Shown: positions 24,050 through 36,849, counted from the first letter of the stretch. The stretch: 64,000 nt of DNA from Wurfbainia villosa (GCA_025175895.1 CM045992.1:94840800-94904799); one strand, 5' to 3'. Notes: generated by a model not told the origin, from the letters alone. Made by a program: numbers and translations.

Positions 24050-24610
24050 CACACAAGGTAGTTGGATCGGATATTGAAATTTAAGGTTTAGTTAAAGATT
24101 ATTAGTCCTAGATCATCTCGCCCATTTCTACATGATCAAACACATTATCCTTATGTGTTCTTGTAAGATGACTTCAATTTTACTTGATTAAATTTAATGA
24201 ATTGAAACTAGTCAACCTTGGGTTAGATTCGGATTTAACCTTAAGCTCATCAAGTCACCTTTTCAAGAAATTGGCTTCTAGGTCGTGGTGATCCACAGAG
24301 GCCTTCTTTGATCGGAACAATGACCACTTCCTTAGAAAATGCCAAGTTCGAGAAAATAATAACTTGATTCACTTAAAATTATTTCCTGGTCTAACTAGTT
24401 AAGGATATGGCGAGGTAGCTTCAGGTAGGTCCACTTAGTCGAGTGCACTGAGCTAGATATGCCTTATTTAACTTGGACACACTGGATTTCGCTTCCCTAG
24501 CGTACTATCAACTTGCCGCATCCTAGTACTATGTTGTCAAGAATTGACTAGTTATAGGTCCTATATAACCATTCTAAAAATAAAAAAATAAATACCTAAG
24601 CATGTAAAGT
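24050..24610 (-). other. B2 region between gag and protease
   Basis: About 560 bp with no long frame. It matches by eye part of the 3' non-coding region of B3 (58046-58400, opposite strand), e.g. the block about 'cgaggcacaggg/ccgatcaaag' near 24290. An intron or spacer between gag and pol is possible, but I see no decisive splice signals. Confidence 0.5.
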
Positions 24611-26232
24611 CTAATCAATAGCACAAACAAATTTTGTACTAGCTCCCCCTGGACCATTGAATCGGTTCGGTCTTTTCACATAGTGGATTTGGTCCTTGGG
24701 AACTCAGTACTTGTTAGATCCTAATTTAGAAATCAAAACGGTCTTAGGGACCCATGCTTGGACATATTTTTTATTTCGACTTACAATCAACATATACGAC
24801 TTGTTAGTCATATTTGAGCTAAACCCAAGCCCGACCTTGTTGTACACGACCCTTTGCGATCCAACTAAAAGGTCAAGTCCCTTGGATCTCAAAGTAAACC
24901 TTTCCAATGTATGCCTAAGGTCTTCGACTTGACTTTTCAAAAGTGAGTTCTCAACTTCGAGCTTTTCAACTCGAGTTGGGTCCTCCTTTTCAACTTGGCT
25001 AGTCGAAGAGGTTAGGGAGACCTCATGTTTAAGGAGTTTAACCTCTTCCACTAAGGTCTCGACCTTGGACTCGGACTTAGCTAACTTTCTAGTTAAGAAT
25101 TTAATTGCATTGTATAAAGTGCTAAGTAAAGATTGACTTACCTTAAGTGACCTTTTTAAACCGGATGTGTATCTGTGGCTTGTCTTGAATAGCGACTCAT
25201 CGTCGGATCCAGACTCAGACTCTTGCTCAGGTTCGGAGTCTTGTTCAGGCTCGGTCAGCTTGGCCATGAAGATGAGATCATCATATTCCTCCTCCGATGA
25301 TTCTTCCCAAGTAGTGTTAAGCGCTTTCTTTGACTTGGGTGTTTTGTTCTTGAGTTTCGGACACTCCGACTCGATGTGTCCAAACCTGTTACATTCAAAG
25401 CATCTAAAATTAGAATTAGGTTTAGATTTACCTTGATTGACGGGTCATCTTCGGCTCTTGATCATCTTTTGAACTAGATTCACTAGTTCGATTTCCATCT
25501 CGGGGTCTACCTCCGACTCATACTCGTCCTCTTCCTTGGGGGGTGGTTTGGTTGCGGGCTTCTTCTTCGAACCTGCAAGTAAGGCAATACCTTTCTCGAG
25601 AACCAAATTAGACTGTTCATGGAGTTCAAATTCATAAAATAATTCATCTAGTCTAATTTTTGAAAGGTCCTTAGAGACCTTGTAGGCATCGACCATGGAT
25701 GCCCACAAGGTAGTCCTAGGGAAGCATTTAAAGCATACCTTATAAGGTCTCGATTTTCGACCTTTTGTCTGATGGCATGCAAGCTATTGACAATATCTTG
25801 AATGCGGGCATGTAGTTGTTTTGCCGTCTCATGTTCCTGCATCTTAAGATTATATAACTTATTGAAAAGCAAGTCATGTTTACATACCTTCGCGCCGTAT
25901 GTTCCTTGGTGTAGCTTTACGAGTTTAGTCCATAGATCTTTTGCGCTATTGAAGGGTCCGACACGGTTTAACTCGTCTTTGGACAAGCCACATTGTAAGA
26001 TTTGGGTTGCCTAGGCATTGACTTCCACTTGTCTTTTCATGGCATTCGTCCATTGATCGTAATTTAATGATTCACCCACTTCATTAGTAGGAAGCGTGAA
26101 TCCAATTTGGATTAAGATCTACATCTCGATTTGGGTCTTTAAGAAGCACTCCATCCGACCCTTCCAATAACGGAAGTCGTCTCCATTGTAAAACGGAGGT
26201 CGGACAATGCTAAACCCTTCGAGATGGGCCAT
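24611..26232 (-). pseudogene. B2 gag, frameshifted
   Basis: The ATG at 26232 starts MAHLEGFS..RPPFYNGDDFRYWKGRMECFL, a SIRE-like Gag N-terminus. Readable blocks are 25648-25986, 25445-25708, then a CCHC zinc knuckle CFECNRFGHIESEC (about 25386-25430), an acidic region (25190-25260), a coiled-coil-like segment and ..QAWVPKTVLISKLGSNKY. A TGG-to-TGA change at 24704-24706 stops it inside the conserved YWVPKDQIHY motif; the frame would otherwise end at 24611. Frameshifts lie near 25700 and 25440. Unlike B3, this copy keeps the zinc knuckle. Confidence 0.85.
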
Positions 26233-26436
26233 TTAAGAAAAGAAGGAAAATAAGTACCTTGCAACGACAAAAACAAGCGAATGTACCAAGACTTTCGTCT
26301 TGGATTAGTAGTGCGGGAAAATGAAATTAAACGAAATGAAAAGATCATAAAACCAAAAATAAAAAGAAAAAAGATGTATGAAATTGCTAGATTGGTGGTT
26401 TCACAAAATCGTAGCTCCTTCGGCTCTGATATCACT
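26233..26436 (-). other. B2 leader with primer site and hairpin
   Basis: The primer site at 26422-26434 reads TGATATCAGAGCC on the minus strand, one change from TGGTATCAGAGCC. The hairpin CCAAGAC..GTCTTGG (about 26289-26306), preceded by GCACTACTAAT, occurs once here and twice in B3. Confidence 0.65.
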
Positions 26437-27524
26437 TGTTAGATCGATTTGAGTGCTAGAGGGGGGGGGGGGGTGAAGAGCGCAAAACAATTTTTTCATT
26501 CGTTCATCGATTCGATACGCAAGAAGAGTAAAGTACAACGGAAAATAAATATAACACTTTTTGTTTTTACTTGGTTCACAACCTTCGACTGCTAATCCAA
26601 AGCTCTAATAGTCCTAGACTGTATACGGAGGGCAAAACACTAAAGTACTCCTCCTCGTTAGAGGTAGGAGTTAACGATTTACAAAAGCACAAGAATACTC
26701 GAGGTAGAGAGACAATCCCTCTCTCCTGATTACGATGAAAGCTCATAAATATAAATTAAGAACAAGTAAACTAAAAAGAGAACTTCAAATATTACCAACG
26801 ACTAAGGAGTTAAAAGTAAGAGCTCAGGTCGTCGGTATTTTGGCAGCGCTTCATCATCCTAGGATTATCGGAGAGTCGCGGCGTTACGGGAGCAATTGAG
26901 AGCACTTCGAATGATGAAAATGGTGTGGAGAACCCCTTCTTTTACAGCCCTGAGAAACCCTAATCATTGAGATGAGGTTTCATGAGGTGATGTCACCTAG
27001 CCCTTGAGAAATGGTGATAAGCTTTGACTCTCCTTGAGGCTGATCCTTGACCCGTGATCGGTGATCAACCACGATGGAGCGGCGGTCATTGCCAATAGTC
27101 GTGATCATTGTTGTTAGGATTTCCAGCTGCAATAAAAATTTAGCTCGAAAATAAGTGATTACGACGACCACCAACCATCCGATCTCAACATAGACCTTCC
27201 TTTGGAAGTCTTTAGTCGGATCATCGCCTAAGGATGTCCCCGTATGGAGGAAACGACCTTACTTACACTCACTCACACGAGCTTACCTCAACCTTTACCT
27301 TTGAAGCTTCACTTCTGGTCTTCACCTAAGTTCTTCAACTCCCTCTGAAGTCCTCCTAGTCTCACCCGACTACCATGGTTTCCTCCGGGTGTCGCCTACC
27401 TTCCGCTTAAGCTTAGCATTCCTTCACACTTGATTCAGCTCGTGAGATAACAATATGGGCTCAACTTTGTCTCTTTTTCTATAATCAAAACTTAGGTTCG
27501 ACTTAGGTGCCTACTGCACAAACA
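26437..27524 (-). repeat. B2 5' LTR (about 1088 bp)
   Basis: On the minus strand it runs from TGTTTGTGCAGTAGGC at 27524 to ..GATCTAACA at 26437, with a 13-base G-run (on +) near 26461. It aligns in order with B3 LTRs: G/C-run, 'tggttcacaacc' block, TTACAAA block, and the 'ctcacacgagcttacct' block. It is more diverged than the B3 pair. Confidence 0.75.
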
Positions 27525-28199
27525 CCTAGGTCCCTCTTCAATGTGTTGGAGCATTGTTTTAGGTCTCCGAGCTACTTTCTTCCTCCTCGTTGCTAGCTTC
27601 TATTGCTTCTTAGGGCACGTTGTTGTCGTTCCAACCATCGGGCCTCCCCCTTTTAGGTTTAGGCATGCCTTTCCTTATGTAGGGGTGCACCCCGGCTTTA
27701 CTTAATTGCCTATGAATATTGATTTGCATAAGTCGCGCTGACGCCACATGGCCGTGTGGAATCCAGATGGCCTGCCATGTGGAAGGCTAGAAATCAATTC
27801 TGAATATGGGATCGGGAATAGGCACAGCCGTGTGAATTTCACATGGTCGGCCATGTCTTCCTCTGTAACTCTGTTTTGATGCTATCCTTCTCATACAAAA
27901 CATTCCCATGTCTTGGGAACACAGCCAAACTATGCTTGCCCTTCTTGAGCTCCTTTTGTAGCATCATTTTGTCTCCAAAACTCCATCCTACACATAAAAA
28001 TAGCAAACACAAATCTCTGAACTAGAAAATAGAAAATAGGTGCAAATTGAAGGAAATATGCATGAAACAAGTATGAAATGCAATGAGATGTGTGTTAAAA
28101 CTATTTCAAAAACCCTATATGATTTGCACACAACATATAATATGTCTGAATGAAACCAAATCTCAAGGATTAAGGAGTAAAATATGCTACACATGTCAC
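27525..28199. other. Unassigned 0.7-kb region
   Basis: No good open frame and no match to the other families in the window. 27735-27875 contains repeated 'cacatggccgtgtgg'/'cagccgtgtg' words of a kind I associate with non-coding parts of plant Ty3/gypsy elements; this is only an impression. The right end leads into the CACTA remnant. No clear CACTA terminal inverted repeat was found. Confidence 0.35.
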
Positions 28200-30159
28200 C
28201 ATCAATCTTGAATGTGCAACACCCATGGCATCCAAATAAAGATTTCAATGGAATGGTTGAAAAAGAAGAACCACCAAGAATAATTAATGGATATGAGATT
28301 CTAGCGCAATTAAATTCATTACCCCAAGTGACATTCAGCTAGCATCCTTCATTCAGTAAAAAATGACAACGATCTTTGGATAATACAAATTGGGTAAAGT
28401 CAAAGGATACTTTTAAAGCAAGATTAGACTTGCATGACATGGGAATAAGGAGTCTTACATTTACAAATAGTAGGAGACAAATTCAGAAAACCGTATGCAA
28501 GTTACACGTTGACATTGAAAGAAAGGCATGAATTTTACCAATTCTTAAAATTTGTGAAGTTTTCCGATGGATATGCTGCTAATATATCTAGAAAAGTTAA
28601 TGCAAGTGATGGAAAGATATATGGACTGGAATCACATGATTGTCATGTATTGTTGTAAAGAATACTTCCAGTTGTTGTATGTAAATTTTTTTCGAAAGAC
28701 ATATGTAGCACACTAATTGAGTTATGTGATTTCTTCAAAAAGATTACTGCAAGATCTTTACACACAATGGACTTATGTAAAATGGAGGATCAAATAGTTT
28801 TGATATTGTGTAAGATGAAATGCATATTTCCTCTGGCAATTTTTGATATTATGGTTCATTTGATAGTTCATTTACCTCGTAAAGTCATATTAGCTGGGTC
28901 AGTTTCATCACGATGGATGTATCCCTTTGAGCAATATTTGAGAATACTAAAAAAATATGTTCGTAATAAAACACGACTTGAAGGATCTATTGTAGAGGGG
29001 TATATTGTAAACGAGGCATTGACTTTCAGTTCATTATATATGAGTCAAATTGAGACAAGCTTTTCTAGGCCAGAACGGAATAAAGATATTCAACCATCAT
29101 ATTAATTTAAGTGTTTTCTCACAGCAAACAAAAGTCTTTGGCAACCAACACAGTCTGAAATTGCCATTGTCTTTGTTTAAGAAAATACATTGGTATATTC
29201 TAAACAATTGTATAGAAGTCGATCGATATCGAAAGTATGTTTTTACATTAAGTTATTATTTTAATTCTATTTCATTCACGACTTTTAAATTGATTAAATT
29301 TTTATATAGTGTTCATCTGCAACTTGTAACAAAAAGTTCATGCTGATCAAGTTATGCAATATCATGAGCGAGATTTTCCTCTGTGGTTTAGGGATAAAAT
29401 ATAGCGTTGAAAAATTGTACAAATTTAGATATCACAGATGAGTTGTACTATTTAGCAATGGGACCTGATGCTGAAGTTCAACTGTATGATGCATGCATTG
29501 TAAATGGTATTCGATATCATACGAGGTCCAATGATTCATGCAGAACTACTTAGAATAGTGAGGTCAGAATACCATCCTTTGACGATGGGGACAATTTGGA
29601 TTTTTTTGGAGTGTTGAAGGATGTGGTTCAAATATTTTAATCTTTTAGGTATAAAGTCCAATTATTTTGGTGCGAATGGTTCCAATATAATCCCAAAAAA
29701 AATCATTGGTGGATGAGTATGATCTCTTGTCTATTGACAGTTCTAAAATATGGTACAATGATGACCCATTCATTTTGGAAAACCAAGCAAGTCAAGTGTA
29801 TTATTTGAATGATATCAAGCGTGGAGGTCAATGAAAGGTAGTGCAAAGTGTTCACCATCGAGAAATATAAGAAGTAACTGAAGTTGAAGAAGTATCTGAA
29901 GATTTTGAAGTTGGTAATATTTTAAATATAGAGTCAAACCAAGACATTTCATCCAATGATTAACTTAGTAGTTGATGAAGACTTAGAGATAACTCAACTA
30001 TGTTGATTAGATGTTGAGAACCAATAAATAAATATGACAAATGCACAAGTGGAACTAGATAGGGGCGCTCTAAGTAATCGTATTGATAAGGGTGAAGATA
30101 GTGAAATTGATAGTGAGACGGATGATCATTTATCCTTTTCAGATGATGATAGCGATTAG
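28200..30159 (+). pseudogene. CACTA (En/Spm-like) transposase remnant
   Basis: Broken frames match the TnpD-type transposase of plant CACTA elements. They are ..PPRIINGYEILAQLN (28270-28320); KDTFKARLDLHDMGIRSL (about 28405-28460); a DUF4218-like block open at 28767-29105 (MDLCKMEDQ..IMVHLIVHLPRK..SRWMYPFEQYLRILKKYVRNK..EGSIVEGYIVNEALTF); a DUF4216-like block near 29430-29520 (ITDELYYLAMGPDAEVQLYDACIVNGIRYHTR) and ..YKVQLFWCEWF; and an acidic tail ending DDHLSFSDDDSD at 30159. Many stops and frameshifts show it is old. The N-terminal catalytic half is absent or unrecognisable. This is the only DNA transposon in the window. Confidence 0.85.
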
Positions 30160-30238
30160 ATTTATTTACATGGTATTTATATTATTCTTCATTTATAATA
30201 CATGTATTTAAGATAATCTTTTATTATATGTCATAGTT

Positions 30239-30310
30239 ATGCTGCCTAAGAGAATTGAGCGCCCCCCAGTTATGCCTACACCTGACGATGATAGTGCTCC
30301 TACTAGTTAG
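30239..30310 (+). pseudogene. Start of a second CACTA ORF (23 codons)
   Basis: A short frame MLPKRIERPPVMPTPDDDSA begins 80 bp after the transposase end, in the same orientation, and stops at 30308-30310. CACTA elements usually carry a second gene (TnpA-like) downstream of TnpD, so this may be its first exon or truncated start. Identification rests on position and composition only. Confidence 0.35.
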
Positions 30311-30420
30311 TTGTTTCGTTTTAAATATGTTTATTTAGTTTGCTATTTATTTGACTTGTTAATTGTTAACACTTTTTGATTTAAGGCAACTCAAACCATT
30401 TTCCATTATAATAATATCAA

Positions 30421-31809
30421 AATCGCCTCTCAAGAATACTCATTCTCTTTTCCACTAAGAGAATTCACCGTCAACTTGTGGTGGATGTTTGCCGCCATTT
30501 TGATGTAGAGCTTGTTGCGGGCAGCTTAGTCCTAAGGACAAGCAACCTGGCTCTGATACCACTTGTAGGGGATCGATACGGCCGGCTAGAGGGGGGTGAA
30601 TAGCCCTCTTACTATGGATGTTGGAATTCTCTCGTTCGTTTGCTCGTCTACACAATCGTTAGCGCAAGCGGAAGCATAAACAATAAAGACAAAGCGATAA
30701 ACGAAAATACAAACGCTAACAAAGGATGTAACGTGGTTCACGGCATCAAGAATCCACACCCCCTATTCGCCCCTGGGAATCACTCCGCTAAACCAATCCA
30801 CTAAATGGTCTCTCCTTTGCACCAAGCTAGGTGGAGGTAACCTTTACAATCAAGATCACTCTTCTTACAAATAGAATGGAGTAAAAGCAAGTAAGAAGAG
30901 TTTAGAACTTGTGGAGCACTTGGAAGATCACTTAGAGCATACAAGCATTAGCCTCAAAGGCTCACACCTCTCTTTATAGAGAGGGTTGATTTCTTCCTGC
31001 TGGTCGCCACTAGTCGATCACGCTTGGCAATGATCAGCCACTACAACGGCCTCCGAACACGCCGATCCCGCATCAGTCCAATGTAACTCGCGCCAATCGA
31101 TGGACTCACCACGATCAAGCATCCATATAGTCGACGCTGTCACGCCATGAAGGTTTTCAGGCTCGCGAGTATTCCTTCGGTAATGATCGCTATTCCGATG
31201 GCGCCGATCGCTGGGCATAAACCTATCACGGATACCACTTAACTACATTCAATCTCAGAGCAATGATCGCTATGACATGGCAATGATCGTGTCGGAAAAC
31301 CTCCCGACGACTCGCCAAATGGCCACCACCTAAGAGCTACCCTCCACTTCGCAATCGCCACTCTCATCTCCTGAGTCCTCGCCGGTTCTCTTCGCCTCGC
31401 CATGTCCTCAAGAGCATCAGCACGACTGCAATGCTCCTTCGCGGTCTCCGCCTCAAGTCTACTTCTCCGGCTTCACTCCAAGCTTCTCGTCCGGCCGGTC
31501 CCTGATGCTCCAAGCGCACGGCCTGCAAAGCTATCTTCACCGACTCAAGGCACGAAGTCATGAGATGTGAACTGCCACTACCTTCCATGTGCGAATTACT
31601 AAGTCCTGCACGACTTCAACGCACATATCAAATCAACATAACACACTAACTTAAACCCTTTTCCACACCATCAAAACCATATTACGGCAAGAGATTGCCC
31701 TAACAAATACGAGACAAACACAACACATGCAATACACGACGATATAACATGGTTCGGAACCTATGGTTCCTATTCCACGGGTTGAACTCAAGTGAGCTCG
31801 AGTTATGCA
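30421..31809 (-). mobile_element. E: A-related LTR element, 5' end only
   Basis: The LTR starts (on +) TGTAGGGGATCGAT at 30564, beside a primer site at 30548-30561 (TGGTATCAGAGCCA on minus). A gag start follows on the minus strand at 30498 (MAANIHHKLTVNS..), lost after about 30421. The LTR shares the C-run/CTCTAGCCGG end with A but is otherwise diverged. From about 31640 to 31809 the sequence instead resembles the inner part of an A LTR (the 'catggttcgg..gagctcgagttatgc' block), so the order is rearranged. It is cut at 31810 by the D1 LTR remnant. Confidence 0.65.
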
Positions 31810-31909
31810 CACATATAATAAATATAAAATGAAAACAATGATCATGTGATTCTTATTTCAAAATGAAGATGTCTATACAAAGACTAGGCTTTCAGTATAC
31901 ATCCCAACA
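31810..31909 (-). repeat. D1 3' LTR remnant (100 bp)
   Basis: Matches 60810-60912 of D2 (the 'cacatataataaat' to 'cagtatacat..caaca' block) and ends CCCAACA. The rest of this LTR, about 2 kb in D2, is missing; E-type sequence adjoins directly. Truncation or recombination could explain this. Confidence 0.75.
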
Positions 31910-31925
31910 ATCTCCCACTTATACT
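31910..31925 (-). other. D1 polypurine tract
   Basis: Reads AGTATAAGTGGGAGAT on the minus strand directly before the LTR start TGTTGG. D2 has the same at 60913-60928. Confidence 0.65.
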
Positions 31926-34900
31926 AAAAGATTATGCTGCCATCAAAGTGTCATACATTTGATTCCCATTCCCTCCACATGCCTATCAAAATCTCTCGCT
32001 GGAAGGACCTTAGTGAAACGATCTGCTAGGTTATCCTCTGATGCAATCTTGGCGACAGCAACTTCTCCTCGCTTTACGATCTCTCGTATCAGGTGGTACT
32101 TGCGCTATATGTGTTTACTTGTCTTATGAGCTAGTGGTTCCTTCAAGTTTGCAACTGCATCACTGTTATCACAATAAATTGTGATAGTTCTGGGCAAACC
32201 AGGAATCACATCCAAGTCCATCAAGAAGTTCCTGATCCATACAACTTCTTTGGCTGCCTCAGAGGCTACCACATACTCAGCTTCCGTGGTGGAGTCTGCC
32301 ACGCATTTCTGCTTGACACTCCTCCATACAATCGCTCCACCTCCCAAAGTAAACACAAAATGTGAGGTAGACTTACTGTTATCCCTATCTGATTGGAAGT
32401 CGGAATCTGTGTAACCCACAGGGAGTAATTGATCTGCCTGGTATACCAGCATATAATCCCTATTCCTTCTTAGGTACTTCAATATATGCTTTACCATAGT
32501 CCAATGTCCTTGTCCTGGATTACTCTGATATCTGCTAACCATGCCCATGGCAAAGCAGATATCTGGCCTTGTACAGAACATAGCATACATGAGGTTTCCT
32601 ACTGTCGAAGCATAAGGAACCACCTTCATCTCCTCTATCTCCTTTGACGTTCTAGGACACATCTCTTTAGATAAAGGTACTCCATGTCTAAAAGGTAGAA
32701 AACCTTTTTTGGAGTTCTACATGCTAAAACGAGTCAAAATAGTATCTACGTATGAAGCTTGAGATAAGCACAACATCCTTTTCTTGCGATCCCTTATAAC
32801 CTTGATCCCAAGGATGTGTCCCACTTCTCTCAAGTCCTTCATATCAAACTGTTTGGACAACCATACCCTTACGTCTGACAACACTTTGACATTGTTGCCA
32901 ATGAGCAAAATGTCATCTACGATAGTACAAGAAATACCACTACGCTTCCATCACATCTCTTGTATACACAAGACTCATCCGACTTTGAATAAATCCATAT
33001 GATTGGATTACCTCATCAAAGTGAATGTTCCAAGATCTCAAGCTTGCTTCAATCCATAAATGGACCAATTAAGCTTGCACGTAAGATGCTCTTTGCTCTT
33101 TGCAATGAATCCTCTCGTTGCTCCATATAGATGTTTTCTTCAAGACTTCCATTAAAGAAAGCTATCTTGACATCCATCCGCCAAACCATAATCCATATGA
33201 GCAAAGAATAGATAAGAGAATCGAATAGACTTAAGCATGGCTACAGTGAAAAGGTCTCCTCATAATCGATGCCCTCTTTCTGAGAATATCATTTTGCAAC
33301 AAGCCTTGCTTTGAAGGTCTCAACCTTCCCATCTTTCTTTTGTTGATCCAATGATTTTTACACTATTGGGTGGTTCTAATAACTCCCAGATATGATTTGA
33401 ATCCATAGATTCTATCTCGTAATTTATATCGCCCTTGCTAGGATACCGCATCTTTGTCTTGGATTGCCTCGTGTCTAGGGATCAGATTCATATTCGCCAA
33501 GGACCAAATCAAAAGATTCTCCCAAGAACATAAATCTCTCAGGTTGTCTAACAATCCTACCACTACGACGAGGTATCACCTGTGTATCCTCTGTGATAAG
33601 CTCAGTCACTTGTGGTATGTCCTCTTGTACCGTTGGTATTAAAGTAGTGACTTCCCCTCTCAATTCCTCTAGAACAATCTTGATCATGGGCTTGTGGTTC
33701 ATCATATAGTCTTTCTCTAAAAATTAGGCATTCGTGCTAACGATCACCCTCTGATCTCTAGGACTATAGAACAAACCACCTTTCGTTCCTCTAGGATAGC
33801 CTACGAACAAGCGCACTTCTGTATGAGGTTCCAACTTACCAGTATCTACCTTCAGCACATCTGCTGGACTCCCCCAAATTCGAATATATCTCAGACTAGA
33901 CTTTCGCCCAGTCCACAATTCTGTGAGAGTAGAAGATACTGATTTAGATGATACCAAGTTCAGCATACCCTCAGAACGAATCTGGTAACTTAGAATAACT
34001 CATCATCGATCTATCCATCTCTATAAGAGTCATATTCCTTTGCTCTATCACACCATTCTGCTAGGGTGTACCATGTGCAGACAGTTGGGATTGAATCCCA
34101 GCCTCTGATAAGTAACTCCTAAACTCTCCCAAGAGGTACTCACCACCACGATCAGATCATAGTGTCTTGATACTTTTACCTTGATGTTTCTTCATATCAG
34201 CCTTGAATTCTTTGAACCTATCAAAGCATTCAGACTTGCGGCGCATCAAGTAAATGTATCCATATCTTGAATACTTATCTATAAAAGAGATGAAGTATTC
34301 AAAACCACCTCAAGCCTGGATAGACATAGGACCACACTAATCAGAATGAACTAATTCCAACACATCTTTGGCTCTATACCCCTTGGCCTTAAAAGGCCTC
34401 TTGGTCATTTTACCTTCCAAGCAAGATTCTTAGGTTGGGAAATCTTCCACCACTAATGAACCCAAAGGTCCATCAGCTATCAACCTTTGAATTCTACTCA
34501 GATTAATATGACCTAACCTTAGATGCCAAAGATACGTTTGGTTCATTTTTGAAGGTTCTTTTCTCTTATTAGATTTAGAAGATGAGTTATTTACTTCTAT
34601 TTGCATCATGGGACCCTTTGGTTCAAGAGTATATAAATTTCCTACCAACACACCAGAACAGATAATCTCCCTATTCCTTTTTATAACAACTCTATCATTA
34701 AAAGAAATAGAATATTCATCCAAAAACAATTTAGAAACTGAAATCAAATTCTTTCTAAATGAAGGTACATAAAGGAAATTTCTCAGAACCAAAGTTTTAT
34801 TCATATCAAAAGATAAATAAACATCTCCCATTGCAATAGCCGCCACCTTAGTAGCATTGCCCATGTAGACGGTAATCTCCCCCTCAGCTAGTCGTCTGAT

Positions 34901-35803
34901 TTCCTGGAACCCCTGCAAAGTATTGCAGACATGATCAGTGGCTTCCGTATCTACACACCAGGTGTCGGTAGATAACACCGCTAAACATGTTTTAATGACT
35001 AGACTAAAAGATATACCTTTGTTATACTTCCGGTTGGGGCAATCAGCCTTCCAATGTCCAGTCTGCTTACAAGTGAAGCACTTGCCTTTTGGCTTCTTCA
35101 CTTCTCCTTTAGATCCTCCCACCACCTTTGCTGCACCTTGTTTCTTCTTCTTCTTGCCTTTTAGCTTAGAAGTAGAAACCTTTTGGGCAACCAAAGCCTG
35201 AGAACTCTGATGAAAAAGCTCCTCTGCCACCTGGAGTTCTGTCAGAAGCTCCGCCAATGAATACAACCTCTTATTCATGTTGTAGTTCAGGCGAAACTGC
35301 TCAAAACTCCTAGGTAGAGATTGGAGAATGAAATCGACCTAGGTTTCCCCATCGATCTCAGCTCCAAGGACTTCCAGCTCATTCAAATGAGCCATCATCT
35401 TGAGAACATGATCCCTCACGGGTGTTCCCTCAACAATGGTGGTCGTCATCAAGTTTCTCATGGCTTCTTGCCTAGCAGTCCGATTCTAGTTTTCGAAAAG
35501 TTCCTTGAGATTGAGCATCTTGTCATAAGCAGTATTCATGGCTTGATGCTGATGTTGCAATATATTTGACATAGAAGACAAAATGTAACACCATGCCATC
35601 TCATCAGCCTTGATCCACTTCTTATAACTCTCTTTCTTCTTTTCCCCAGAATCATCTGTAGGCTTAGGAGGACACTCCTCGAGAATTACATACTTGTACT
35701 CCTTAATAGTCAAGACTATGTCCAGATTCCTTTTCCAATCCACATAGTTAGGTCCAGTAAGTTTATTTTCCTTTAGTATCACAACAAGTGGGTTGAAAGT
35801 CAT
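31926..35803 (-). pseudogene. D1 gag-pol polyprotein, degenerate
   Basis: The ATG at 35803 starts MTFNPLVVILKENKLTGPNYVDWKRNLD (copia Gag). The first block (35486-35803) is followed by a break, then 34430-35278 with zinc knuckle CFTCKQTGHWKADC, a protease site reading CVDTEATDHVCN (Glu where the DTG glycine is expected), and a GAG-pre-integrase HLRLGHIN block. The integrase core is badly decayed. Its C-terminus is at 33724-33966, a linker at 33475-33705, an RT part at 32717-32908 (YVDD not intact in one frame), and the RT end plus RNase H at 32105-32662 (YTDSDFQSDRDNSKS, YCDNSDAVANLKEP). It is not functional. Confidence 0.88.
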
Positions 35804-36849
35804 TTTGAAGAAACCTAAGAATCACATAGATTAAAAACATTTAGATTTCTAAAAATTATTGATTCCTCAAACAATAAAATTTTAAAATCAACAAACACCT
35901 CAAAACACTGAGAATATCGTATGCCACGATAGTGTAGATGTATACAAATTCTACATTTGTAAGAGGAGGTTTTACCCATTAATTTTATTATCCTATCAAC
36001 CTTACTTTTTGACAAATAAAATTAATAGTTGGTTCCTCTTCGGCCCAACAAATAAAAGCAGTGACTCCGATGGGGAGGATACTTTTATTTGCATCTAAGT
36101 GTTCACCATTACCCGATACTAAGACAATTATCTCGGATTATGTGCCTTCCGATGGGGAAGTACACACACTCCTAAATAATTTCCTATAATCATATTTGAC
36201 CTAGTGATCTGCAAAACAAACTCATCCAATATGGAGGAAGGCACTTAGAGCCAACGCGCAAGTTTATTCGCATCACATGTCAAATTGTAATGGAGGCCGC
36301 GAGAACTTAAAAAATATCTCTCTCCCACTTAGTAATTTAAAATTGAGGAATTTTAACTATGCAAGCACAACAAGCATATAAATCAAAAGCAATAAATATG
36401 AAAAACAAGTTTTCCAACTATTATGACTTTTGTTCTCCAATATGCCTCCAGTCGTGTTGCCACCTCGTCTGCTCCTCCTTACGCCATGTATAAGCCATCC
36501 GAAGATCTGAGCCGAGAAAAAATTATTTTAATTTACATCCTTCGATCCTATACTCCACAAAGGAGTGTACATGAAATCTAGATCAAAAGTAAACTAAAAT
36601 AAAAGAGTGGCTAAACAATGCCGTACTTAATTACAAAAATTAAATACTAGCCTCGTCAACCCTGAGGATTCAAATAATATTACAATTACACACATACAAT
36701 CACATACACACACATATGACCATAATAGTTGGATCTTATGCCTTCAATCAAAAATATAGCCTACGCACATCCTACTATTATACGACACACATAATATATG
36801 ATAAGTGCATAAAAGTAATCGAATCCTAAACATACAAAATTGGAAATCA
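35804..36849 (-). other. D1 leader
   Basis: About 1 kb between primer site and gag ATG, AT-rich and without an ORF. A short repeat 'ttccgatgggga' occurs twice (about 36068 and 36149). No recognised structure otherwise. Confidence 0.6.

Larger units (their letters stand above)
23834..27524 (-). mobile_element. B2: 3'-truncated B-family element with protease remnant
   Basis: On the minus strand it has an LTR (26437-27524), decayed primer site, leader, gag and then a protease start, so this branch of family B once had pol. It is cut within the protease/GAG-pre-integrase region at 23834, where C4 RT follows. The 3' LTR is not present. The gag is broken by frameshifts and stops. Confidence 0.85.

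Noticed and set aside
26461..26474. G13 run as a possible G-quadruplex
   Set aside because: It is the LTR-end G/C-run seen in shorter form in other A and B LTRs; length is probably slippage or sequence error.
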